Assembly: GCA_032717465.1 (NCBI GenBank)
Contig: CM064748.1
Location: 8,637,392-8,701,391, forward strand
Reading direction: 5' to 3'
Source: Coenobita brevimanus
Lineage: Eukaryota > Arthropoda > Malacostraca > Decapoda > Coenobitidae
DNA length: 64,000 nt
The translations under genes and the position numbers were made by a program. Numbering within the stretch: position 1 is the first letter of the stretch; each line of letters begins with the position of its first letter. Below the pieces are notes generated by a model, which had not been told where the DNA came from, searched no databases, and saw nothing but the letters and a program-made list of their open reading frames with translations. Shown in pieces: positions 55,528 to 64,000 of this stretch.

Positions 55528-56116
55528 GGAAAACAGCTAACTAAAAAGACAAACAATAAGTCTTGGACAAGGACTGACCAAAAGATGACGACCAAGGACC
55601 GGACAAAGGACATGGTTATCGGAACTTGGAATGTAAGGGGAACGAATAATGAGGTGAAAGAGAGAGAGATTGTTCAGGTGCTTAAGGGTGCGAAAGTTGA
55701 TGTATGCGGAATAACTGAAACGAAATGGAGGTGTGAGAGAATGGGAGTATGGATGGGGTATATGTGCAGGAGTAGGTGAGAATGAGAGGGCAAAAGAAGG
55801 AGCATGTATAGTTGTGAGTAAAAGATGGAAGAAGAGCATAAGAGAGTATGGATCAGTTGGGTCAAGGATTGTGTGGGTAAGATTGAAAGTTGGAATACAA
55901 ATGTGGGCGATTGTGTGTGTGTATGCGCCAACGCAAAATCGTGCAAGCAGAGTGAGAGAAGAGTTCTGGACAAATGTGGAAGTGTGCATGGAAAAGTTTG
56001 GAAGGAATGAGAGAGTGTTTTTGATCAGTGATATGAATGGTAAAGTAGAGAATGTGAAGATGGATGGAATAGTTGGTGAGTGGGGTGTGCCTGCTGAGAT
56101 AGATGAGAATGGCAGT

Positions 56117-56170
56117 GCTATCACCAACCCCCTCCCAGCACATTTGTGCTGGGAGGGGGTTGGTGATAGC
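56117..56170. repeat. 26-bp perfect inverted repeat created inside A11
   Basis: Arms 56117-56142 and 56145-56170 are exact reverse complements around TT. The right arm is normal RTE-A sequence (as at 22808-22833). The left arm replaces the normal GTTAGTGG-type sequence, adds about 13 bp and shifts the reading frame. Confidence 0.92.
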
Positions 56171-57652
56171 CAATACCCTCTTCAGGGACAAGATGATCCA
56201 CAGGTATACATGGCGAGTGATGAGAAGGGTGGGTGGTGAACTGAATGAATGGAAGGCAATGATTGATTATGTGTGTGTGGATGAAAGGATGCAAAAATGT
56301 GTAATGGATGCAAGAGCTTAGACAGGTGGGGGAGTGGACTTTCTGACCACTACTTGGTGGTGGCCAGAATCAAGGACCAATTAGGATGGAGAAATAGAAG
56401 AAGGGAGAGATGGGAAGAAAGAGTATTTGTAAAGAGAGTGTTAAGGTTACAAGAGGGTGAGAAAAAGGCAGAGTATAAGAGAGAAGTGGAGGAACGATTG
56501 GGCAAATATGAATTGGAGCAAATGGGGGACGTGAAAAGTGTGTGCAGGATATTTACAGAAGAAATATGTGCAGCATGTGATGTGGTGTGTGGGATGAAGA
56601 GAAGACTGAGGGTGTGCAAGAAACAGTATGGTGGAATGAAGAGGTAAGATAGGCTGTGGCACAAAAGCAGAAAGCATACGATGAATGGATGAGAAATAGG
56701 GGCTTGGAAGAAGTTGAGAGGTGGAAGAGAGAGTTATATATAGAAAGAAAGAGAGAGGTGAAAAGATTAGTAAGAGAGAGTAAGAAGAGAGTGGATGAGG
56801 AATTTGGAAGGAATTTGAGTGTAAAGTGGAGGGACTGTAAGAAAATGTTCTGGAAGGAGGTGAAGAGAGTAAGACAGGGTGGTATTCAAGTTAGCAGGGG
56901 AATGAAAGATAAATAATGGTAGATTACTAGTGGAGAAGGGAGAAAAAGTGAGCAGATGGAAAGAACATTTTAAGCAATTGTTGAACATAGAAGATGGAAG
57001 TAATGCGAGTATAAGCGGCTGGGGAATGACTGGGAGAAGGAAGGAGGTGAGAAGACAGGAAGAAATCAGTAGGATAGAAGTTATGGAAGCAATGAAGAAA
57101 GTCAGACTGGGGAAAGCCCCAGGAATTGGTGGAGTGTGTGGTGGTATGCTCAAGCATGGGGGAGAGATAGTAGTAGAATGGATGTGGAAGATGTGCAGAT
57201 TGGATTGGAAGTCAGGTATAATTATTCTCCTGTACAAAGGGAATGGGGAAAAATAAGTGTGTGGTAATCATAGGGGCATTTGTCTTCTTAGTATAATAGG
57301 AAAAGTGTATGGTAGGATACTTATTGACAGAGTTAAAGAAATAACAGTGGAATTAGTTGGAGAAGAACAGGGTGGCTTTAGGAAGAGAAGAGGTTGTGTA
57401 GATCAGATATTCATTCTTAGATCTTTAGTGGAAAAGTTTCTAGAGAAGGGAAAGAAGATGTATGCGGCTTTCATGGATTTGGAGGCCGAGGATGAGATGG
57501 AGGGATGGGGTGGAGAGGCATATGAGAGAGGGTGGTGTGAGTTGGGAGCGGGGCAGTGAAATGGTGGGGGAGAGGGCGACGTGGAGGTGATTTGTTTGTG
57601 GCCACCCCGTGCAGGATTGAGGCATCTGGCAATAGATAGATAGATAGATAAT

Positions 57653-58880
57653 TTCTGAACACGAATTGACTGCAGAGCTAATATATAACGCCGATGAAAC
57701 TGGGCTAATGCGGCGATGCTTACCAATATCAACTCTTGCATGTGGCCATGAGAAAGTAGCAGTTGGATTCAAACAAAATAAGGATAGAGTGACTGTGCTT
57801 GTCTGTGCAAATGCGGCGCGTACACACAAACTCAATCTGCTGGTTATTGGCAAGTACGGCAAGCCACGGTGTTTTAAAGGGTTGTCTTATTTTGCCAGTT
57901 TATTACAAATCACAGAATAATGCCTGGATGGACTGTGAAATTTTTCTTTGGTGGTTTCAGCACGTCTTTGTTCCAAGTGTTAAGAATCATCTTAAGAAAA
58001 TTGGTAAGCCAGAGGGCAGTAAAGTGGTGCTTGTGCCTGATAACTGCCGAGCGCTTCCCCCAATTGATCAGCTCGTAAATGGTAACAGTTTTGCAGTGTT
58101 CATGCCACTCAGTATTACCAGGTTTGTTCAACCCATGGACCAGGGCATCATTCAAGACATCAAGGTGTTGTACACACGAGACTTTATACGTAAAGTCCTA
58201 AATGCTGATGGGAAAATTATCGAGTTTCGAAAGGAGTTCAACTTAAGAGAAGCCATTCACACTCTGGCAATCGCATGGAAAAATGTGAAGAAATAAACTA
58301 TCAGTAGGTGTTGGCACAAGATATGGCATAGGATTATGACTGAATCCGAAAGCTCTGATGACGACGAATAATTTGAGGGCTTCCCGACCGAAAAAACATC
58401 GAGTGAGGATCTTCAGGAGGAGGTATGCGACTTGGCAGGCCACATTGTTCCCCAGGAAGAAGTTAGGGAGTGGATGAAAGTTGATGAAAATATTCCTGTC
58501 ACCCATAATTTCAGCACCGAGCAAATAATAGATGTAGTGATGAACAGAGGAAAAGAAAACACCAAGGATCAAGAAAGTGACGAGGAAGAGCCTGAAGAGA
58601 CTAAAATTTCGTGGAGTGATGGAATAAATGCAATGAACACCGTCATCAAGTTTGCCGAGACGAAGCCATTTTTTTTCCTCACAATCCATAATGTTTCTAC
58701 ACCAACTCAATAACCAGATGATTACTGAGAGGTGCAAGAAAATTAAACAAAGTGACATTAGAATGATGTTCCAGAAAGCTGCCCAGCAGTCATCAAAACT
58801 GCCACAGCAGCCAGAACCAGTGCCATCCACATCAGCTGTGGATGTGGAGGATGACTGTCCAGCTGTCCTTCGACTCTAAC
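57653..58880 (+). pseudogene. Tigger/pogo-type DDE transposase, C-terminal two thirds
   Basis: The first catalytic Asp is in YNADETGL (57693), the second in LVPDNC (58039), the third in QPMDQGI (58138), spaced DD32D as in pogo/Tigger. Between them are [32 protein letters not shown]. The C-terminus has SEDLQEEVCDLAG, EEVREWMKVDENIP, SWSDGINAMNTVIKFAE and RCKKIKQSDIRMMF, with Pro/Gln tail. Lesions: frameshift near 57890, TAA at 58294 and 58369, frameshift at a T run (58669-58676). The N-terminal psq domain is absent because RTE-A copy A11 ends at 57652. The enzyme would cut and rejoin transposon ends in the nucleus. Confidence 0.88.
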
Positions 58881-59276
58881 AATGTTCGTAAGGATGAGTG
58901 AGTACTTGCACAATATTTTATCAGTAGGCTGCGGAGTTGCATTATATATTAACTTTATTCATACAAGGTTTCTTGCTCAGAAAAGCTTAGTAGACTAACA
59001 CATTGTTTCCCTAGTCACTTTTTCCCACCAGCTTAAGTTACTGAAGTCACTTACCAACAAATATATCATTCATCTTATCGTATTGGTTTTGTAGTTCTGC
59101 TAGCATATGACTATATTTGAAAATTCTCAGTAAGAGGTGGGATATCAACTGCAAATTGGAATGCTGAATTAAAGATTTCATTGAATGGGCTTCTTAGGAA
59201 TGAGGGTGGGTGCAGGGAGACGGACAACAGTCACTCAGAAAAAACATGCGTAACCTGCTCCTGATGACATTCGAAC
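58881..59276. other. Possible Tigger 3' flank, nothing else recognised
   Basis: Non-coding, with no match noticed to other parts of the window. It may be the Tigger 3' UTR and end; no TA-flanked terminus was identified. Confidence 0.4.
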
Positions 59277-59420
59277 GTGTGTTCCAGCCAGCTGAGGCCC
59301 TTCCATATTACGGTACTCCTGACAAAATTGAGACAACGTGTGTTCCAGCCAGCAGAGGTCCTTCCGTATTACGGTACTCCTGACAAAATTCAGACAGCGT
59401 GTGTTCCAGCCAGCAGGGAT
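59277..59420. repeat. 61-bp tandem repeat, about 2.3 units
   Basis: Units 59277-59337 and 59338-59398, plus a partial third to 59420. Each begins GTGTGTTCCAGCCAGC and contains TATTACGGTACTCCTGAC. Units differ at about six positions. Confidence 0.9.
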
Positions 59421-61050
59421 GCTTAAGAAATAAATGTTTATGAGCCATCAGCACAGAATAATATTTATTTGCCCAGCAACAATCGGATTGTGACACTCCA
59501 CAAATACCTTGGGGTCTTTTTTCAACAGTAGGCTCACCTTCGCCATGCCTGTCAGGTATTTTCGAGAGCGAGCCACCACACCCATTTCTGCGCTTCATTA
59601 TCTATCTAAATGCAGCCTAGGGGCTTCCTACGCAGTCCTGCGTGCCTTTTACAGACATGCAATCTGCTTGCTGGTCGATTGCAGTTCGATCCGTCTCACC
59701 AGACTTATCCCATCTTTTGCTCGTTCTCTGGAGATGCTTCAGAATGAAACTTTGCAGGTTATGTTGGGCACTCCACGCTGGACACACCTAGTTAACTTGC
59801 GTGGGGAGAGTGGATTTCCCTCCCTTGCTCATCGTGTGGCATTGCGGGCGACGGCAGTCACTATAACTGGTGCAACGCCAGCCCTTCTTACCAGTCTCTG
59901 TCCTCTTACGGCGGCTAACAGGTCGGCCCGTTGACCCACTGCCCCACCACGATTGTGCTAGGGCCACCACCGCTACTGTAAACGACTTGGGTGTTGCACC
60001 GGAGGTTTTTCGTGAACTTGACCTGACTTGTCTGGGGTTCTCTCCTCCATCTCCCTGGACATCTCTCCTTTATACCATTTTATTTCCCACGGAGACACCA
60101 CCTCGCCACTCCTTTCCGACCGTCCTTCGGCAGGAGGGACTCAGTAGGATTGCTGCCTTGCACTCCACAGCATCGGCAGCGTATTACACCGACGGGTCAG
60201 TTGGCCCTGATTGTTTTGCAGGGGTGGTGTTTGCCTGTGGGAACCTAATGGAATCCTGGCATATCTCCTCGGGGGTCTCTGCTTTCCAGGCAGAGCTGGT
60301 GGTGCTACTCTGTGTGCTGCGCCATGCCCATCGCAACCATCTCTGATGTATGTTTATACATACGGACTCCCTCTCCTCCCTTCAGCGCTTGCAATAATTT
60401 TCCATCACAGAGCACACGGCTTTACTGACCGAAATTTACACCGTGTCTTCCCTCATACAGCAGCAGTGTGGCTCGGTGACTTTTCATTGGGTCCCCGTTC
60501 ATGTCGGTCTCGCGGGCAGTGAGCTTGCAGACGCAGCACTAGCAGCTAGCTGGTTACCAGTGGTGAGTTTTCAGCTTCCCCCTAGTGTCTCAATTGTTCT
60601 CTCTGGGGTGGCCAACATTATTGGCAGGCGCACCAGGGAGGATCATCAACTATGTATCGCCAAGGGCTCTCGATCAGCTGCCTGGTATGCTGCGGCTGTG
60701 GCCTACACTCCTCTTCCGATTCCACCGGGCATGCCTAATTATCTCCTTGTGAGACTCCGACGATTGCGTATGGGGTTCCTGTGCTATAGGCAGATTGCTG
60801 GCTTGGAGCCTGACCCATGTCCCCACTGCCGTCACGATCTGCTGAGCCTCTCTGCCAGTACATTCTAGATTGCCCGGTCACTGCTCTGCTCTGTGCTCAA
60901 CCTTGGGAGTTTTGCTCGATCCGGCAACGACATTGCAGATACGGACGGGGTTGTGGGCGGCACACCTTTCCCTGTCCTCTTACAAACGGTCAGGGATTAC
61001 CCTCCTCCTTGTTAACTGATACACCACCACTGACATTGTCTTAGAATATT
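59421..61050 (+). pseudogene. I-like LINE ORF2, RT thumb and RNase H domain
   Basis: Coding pieces in order: RIVTLHKYLGVFF (59490), YLSKCSLGASYAVLRAFYRH, LEMLQNETLQVMLGTPRW, GESGFPSLAHRVALRA. An RNase H domain follows: AYYTDGSVG (D), FQAELVVL (E), a shifted HTDSLSSLQ (D) at ~60360, and FHWVPVHVGLAGSELADAAL (H and D). It closes with LRRLRMGFLCYRQIAGLEPD and CPHC. Frameshifts near 59930, 60345, 60480 and 60860 break it. RNase H after RT points to the I/LOA/R1 group. Only the 3' half is present. Confidence 0.83.
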
Positions 61051-61052
61051 TT

Positions 61053-61076
61053 GTGTGTGTGTGTGTGTGTGTGTGG
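61053..61076. repeat. (GT)n microsatellite
   Basis: Twelve GT units close to the 3' end of the RNase H-bearing LINE fragment. Confidence 0.9.
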
Positions 61077-61079
61077 TTA

Positions 61080-62823
61080 CATTACTATGAGTGTCTCTGA
61101 CGGGATCTTTGTTAGCCCGTGCCCCACCTTGTGCGGCAAATATTACACAGCAACAACTACATGCTTGACACTTTTCTGAGGAACCAGATATTTTCTCTAC
61201 CCAGGGGATATGCTGGAATATTCTCAACCCCACATCCTGCAGGTGGTTATCAGGGTGGCTGTGCCATCTTCCGCTGTGCTGATTTGCCTTTCATATTTTC
61301 CCTGCAGTCTTCTCTCCAGGCAGTGGCAGTTCAGCTGCACCTAGGCATTAGGTGCATAGTGTGTAATACCTGTCACCTTCCAAATACTGTTGCCATTTGA
61401 GAGAACCTTGATGGATTGGTTCACCAGCTGCCATGGCAGTTCATTCACCTTGAGGATTTGAACGGAAGCCATCCGTTGTGGGGAAACGTGTTATCCAATC
61501 CACGACGTTATTTGCTGGTGTCAGTGATGGAGGATTGAGACCTCTTTGTCCTTAGTACAGGGGATCCTACACATATAGGAGTTCACAATGGTACCTTTTT
61601 AGCTATTGACTTCATTCTGTCATCACCGGACTGTGCACTAGATTTTATGTGGATTGTCTTTGATGTCCATGGCAGTGACCACTACCCAGTTTTACTACAC
61701 ACAGCTGGCAGTTCATCCACACCACAGGTTCCCTGTTGGTGTCTGGACTGGACTGACTGGGACCTTTTTCAAGACCCAAGTGTTCCTCAGTCTTGGGGGT
61801 GGAGTTTCATAGTGTTGATGAAGCTGTACTGCGTTTCACCTGTACTCTTTACCAGGCAGTGTGAGGGCAGTTCCCAGAACAAGTGGCTGCTCTCCTCATA
61901 GGCCTGTGCCATAGTGCAATAGTAAGTGTGCAGCAGTTTGCAGAGCCTACAGAGCTGGATACTCAAGTTTCCCTGCACAGGGAGTGAGTTTTTAAAGGTG
62001 CAGTTCCACCAAGTCCTTGCAAAATACAGGTGGACCATAAAGAATGCACAGTGTAGCCCCTGGGCAACCTGTGCTTTGTCCATTAACTCCTCCACTCCTC
62101 CATGCCAGGTTTGGAAGGTACAAGGGAAATGTTCATCAAACCCACCAGTGGCCAGGATCAGTAGAGGTATTGTGTCAGAATCTCAGGTGGTTGCTACTGC
62201 TTTTGCTGAACAATTTATACTGTTTCCGGGAGAGAGCCTTCAGCGCCATATTTTGGTGATTGCGGTAGGAGAGGTTGGGGCTGGGTTTTCAGTCATCGGG
62301 GAAGGGGAGGCTTACAACACCTTATTCACTGAGAGAGAACTGCCCGTACTTGCTGCATGGACACAGCTCCAGGACACGATGATATTCCACATGCTGTAAT
62401 TCGCCATCTAGGGGAGGAGTCCTTGGCCTTGTTCAACTGGAGGGGATGATGCCAACTGGCTGGCACCTGGCAATAATCCTGATCCCTAAGCCAGGGAAGG
62501 ACCAGTCCATTGTGTCCAGTTTCTGCACACCCTCTTTGACATTGTACATTTGCAAACTGTTTTTAGAAAATGGTGGGTTTGTATCTAAATCCCTGTGGGT
62601 TCAGGCAGATGTGATCCACTATGGAGAACCATAGATCCACCATGGACAATGTTATTTACCTTGAGCCATCCATCTGCTCCAAATATGCTTCCAGATACAA
62701 TCGTGACTTGAGAAGGGGTTTGATGCAACTTGGTGTGATGGCAGTTTATCAAGTCTCCATTTTTATGGTCTTTGGGGTTGCTTACCCATTTTTATTCAGA
62801 ACTTCCTCTTTGACAGGAAGTTT

Positions 62824-62862
<39 letters not shown>

Positions 62863-62942
62863 TGTGAACTCTCTTCTGTACTCTTAGGAGGAGGAGGTGC
62901 CACAGAGGAGTGTTTTGAGTGTAGCATTATTTGCTGTTGCAG
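61080..62942 (+). pseudogene. I-like LINE ORF2, endonuclease and first half of RT
   Basis: Endonuclease: FSTPHPAGGYQGGCAIFRCA, SSLQAVAVQLHLGIRCIVC, LDGLVHQLPWQFIHLEDLNG then SHPLWGN, GDPTHIGVHNGTFLAIDFIL, HGSDHYPVLL. RT: KYRWTIKNAQ, MMPTGWHLAIILIPKPGKDQ, ASRYNRDLRRGLMQLGVM, then VPQRSVLSVALFAVAVN (motif B). A (TG)n run at 62826-62861 lies inside the coding region between RT motifs A and B. It is cut at 62942 by a TTAACCCT terminus. Probably the same family as 59421-61050, arranged head to tail with it. Confidence 0.8.
62826..62861. repeat. (TG)18 microsatellite inside RT coding
   Basis: Eighteen TG units. Flanking codons on both sides are RT sequence (FLTGSFL before; VPQRSVLSVALF after). Confidence 0.92.
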
Positions 62943-63116
62943 TTAACCCTCTCATTGCTGGACGACGCAGACTGCGTCCAACCACGAGCAATTACTCTGG
63001 ATGTGGGCCGGCTCGGCCTTGGCTGAATGCTGGTAGAACCCCCCCCCCTGTTTCTGCACTCGCGGTACTTCTTAAACTTTTTTTCCTCAGACCCTTGGTT
63101 TTGCTTCAATTTCCAT
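62943..63116. mobile_element. piggyBac-like terminus, TTAACCCT type
   Basis: TTAACCCTCTCATTGCTGG followed by ACGACGCAGACTGCGTCC, which contains GACGCAG/CTGCGTC as an inverted repeat. No opposite end was found; RTE-A 3' sequence follows at 63117. A truncated piggyBac-like end is the best guess. Confidence 0.45.
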
Positions 63117-63375
63117 GATTTTATTGTTCCATGTGGAGAGGATGGAGGGTGAGAGACTGATGAGGAGAGTGTGTGTGAGTTAGGTGGAGGGGAGGAGAGG
63201 GAGGGGAAGGCCAACGGTGAGATGGAGGGATGGGGTGGAGAGGTTTATGAGAGAGGGGATTGTGAGTTGGGAGCAGGGCAGTGAAATGGTGTGGGACAGG
63301 GCGACGTAGAGGCAGTTTGTTTGTGGCCATCCCGTGGGGGATTGAGGCATCTGGCAATAGATAGATAGACAGATA
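63117..63375 (+). mobile_element. RTE-A LINE 3' end (A12)
   Basis: Encodes VERMEGERLMRRVCVS, GRRGRGRPTVRWRDGVERF, SEMVWDRAT and FVCGHPVGD, with stops at 63181 and 63306. The tail is (TAGA)n with a C interruption, 63357-63375. Strongly 5'-truncated. Confidence 0.88.
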
Positions 63376-63899
63376 TTATTCCTTGTAATGTCTAATAGTT
63401 GTGCTTGCTTATGGTGTTGCAAAGAATGTTTGGCGAACATAAATTATGCGCTGATTTACAATGTTTTTTATTTCCTTTGTGTTTTCTCATAGAAATATAT
63501 GTTATATGGTAATTGTTACTGAGAAAGAGTTTTATGATGTTTGATTAGTGACATTTTGGTATACAAACATTTCCTGTTGGACAGTTTGGGTCGGTTTTAC
63601 GTTCCACAAAGGGAAATTATCTTACGGTTGTGCTGCAGTGCTGGAACGGTGTTTTGGACGGCCAGAGTTGTTGCTGAATTATTTTTTTCCCTTGCCTTTA
63701 TTTATGCCTCTATCTGCCTGATTTTGTATTCACTTAGTCTCAAATGGTTGTACTGTACTTGCTTATGGTGAATATCAAATGTGTTAATTTACCATCTTTC
63801 TTTCTTTCTCGTTTCCTCATAGAAACCTCAATATAACGGACTTCAATAGTTCAGTATTCGCTTTTGTCGGACTCGAGGATCTACCGGACTAAATTGCTG
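63376..63899. mobile_element. Probable Tigger/pogo-like end
   Basis: The final ~75 bp, inverted, read CAGCAATTTAGTCCGGTAG, GATCCTCGAGTCCGAC, AAAAGCGAATACTG. This is a Tigger-like terminus ending at 63899 before TA. Two similar segments (GCTTATGGTG ... TTTCTCATAGAAA at 63409-63496 and GCTTATGGTG ... TTCCTCATAGAAA at 63761-63826) lie upstream. No transposase ORF was seen. 63902-64000 contains AAAAAGTCCGATAAAGG and no gene. Confidence 0.5.
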
Positions 63900-64000
63900 T
63901 ATATCAGAAAAAGTCCGATAAAGGCAGAAGCAGTGTGGACTGCCTGACCACTTCAGCTGTGTTCACCACAATAAGGTAAATAAAAAACATGTTTATCAGT

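Larger units (their letters stand above)
55427..57652 (+). mobile_element. RTE-A LINE (A11), RT-core-deleted copy
   Basis: Leader at 55429, endonuclease and linker present, then an abrupt join at 57483: the motif A start (AFMDLE) runs directly into the C-terminal GGCCGAGGATGAGATGG segment. Relative to A6, ~945 bp with motif B and FADD is lost, at a GGAG microhomology. A (TAGA)n tail ends at 57652. Frameshifts occur at 55740, 56117 (templated inversion), 56300, 56650 and 56920. It lies between two stretches of Tigger-like sequence. Confidence 0.9.

Overview
This 64-kb window is eukaryotic and made almost entirely of transposable elements. I found no host gene, tRNA or rRNA that I could support. 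The mixture suggests an arthropod, most likely a decapod crustacean: two RTE families, a CR1-like LINE, an L2-like LINE, jockey-like and I-like LINEs, pogo/Tigger, hAT and piggyBac-like DNA elements, and many simple repeats. The organism call is inference from element style, not from a diagnostic gene.

Main families. RTE-A is a single-ORF LINE (endonuclease, reverse transcriptase, C-terminal G-R-P-R-x-R-W-x-D segment). It has a structured 5' leader, almost no 3' UTR and a (TAGA)n tail. It occurs about twelve times; the copy at 13216-16413 is nearly complete. RTE-B is a second RTE family with a Cys-rich zinc-binding motif (C-A-I-C-H-K) after the RT. It is present only as fragments. A poly(A)-tailed jockey-like LINE has a near-complete copy at 27078-30419 and a 5'-truncated copy at 34543-37290. 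CR1-like copies lie on the minus strand at 10680-17216 (split by two insertions), 37291-38640 and 41215-42130. An L2-like LINE with a gag-like ORF1 and an (ATT)n tail fills 43606-48070.

Layout. 1-8360: Tigger end, RTE-A fragments, and two RTE-B 3' ends in opposite orientation forming 1.27-kb inverted arms. 8365-17216: deleted RTE-A copy, then the split CR1 with a TA-flanked insertion and the near-complete RTE-A copy. 17217-25263: a dispersed coding-like repeat, RTE-B carrying a TA-flanked element and a SINE-like insertion, and two RTE-A copies. 25264-31745: jockey-like element split by a second copy of its own family, flanked by a 250-bp direct repeat. 31746-43605: RTE-B with a TTAA-flanked piggyBac-like MITE, jockey-like and CR1 copies, Tigger N-terminus. 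43606-53150: L2, RTE-B and a second jockey-like family. 53159-58880: hAT element containing a TA-flanked element, RTE-A, and a Tigger transposase pseudogene. 59277-64000: tandem repeat, two I-like LINE fragments, RTE-A 3' end, Tigger-like end.

The elements act on each other rather than as a pathway. LINEs supply reverse transcription and endonuclease, and DNA elements insert into LINEs at TA, TTAA or 8-bp targets. Several pre-insertion sites can be read directly. All long ORFs seen carry at least one frameshift, stop or truncation, so the window looks like a graveyard of fairly young copies. The most unusual signals are a compensatory-mutation-supported RNA structure at the RTE-A 5' end, a 250-bp target-site-like duplication, and a 26-bp perfect palindrome created by a templated inversion.
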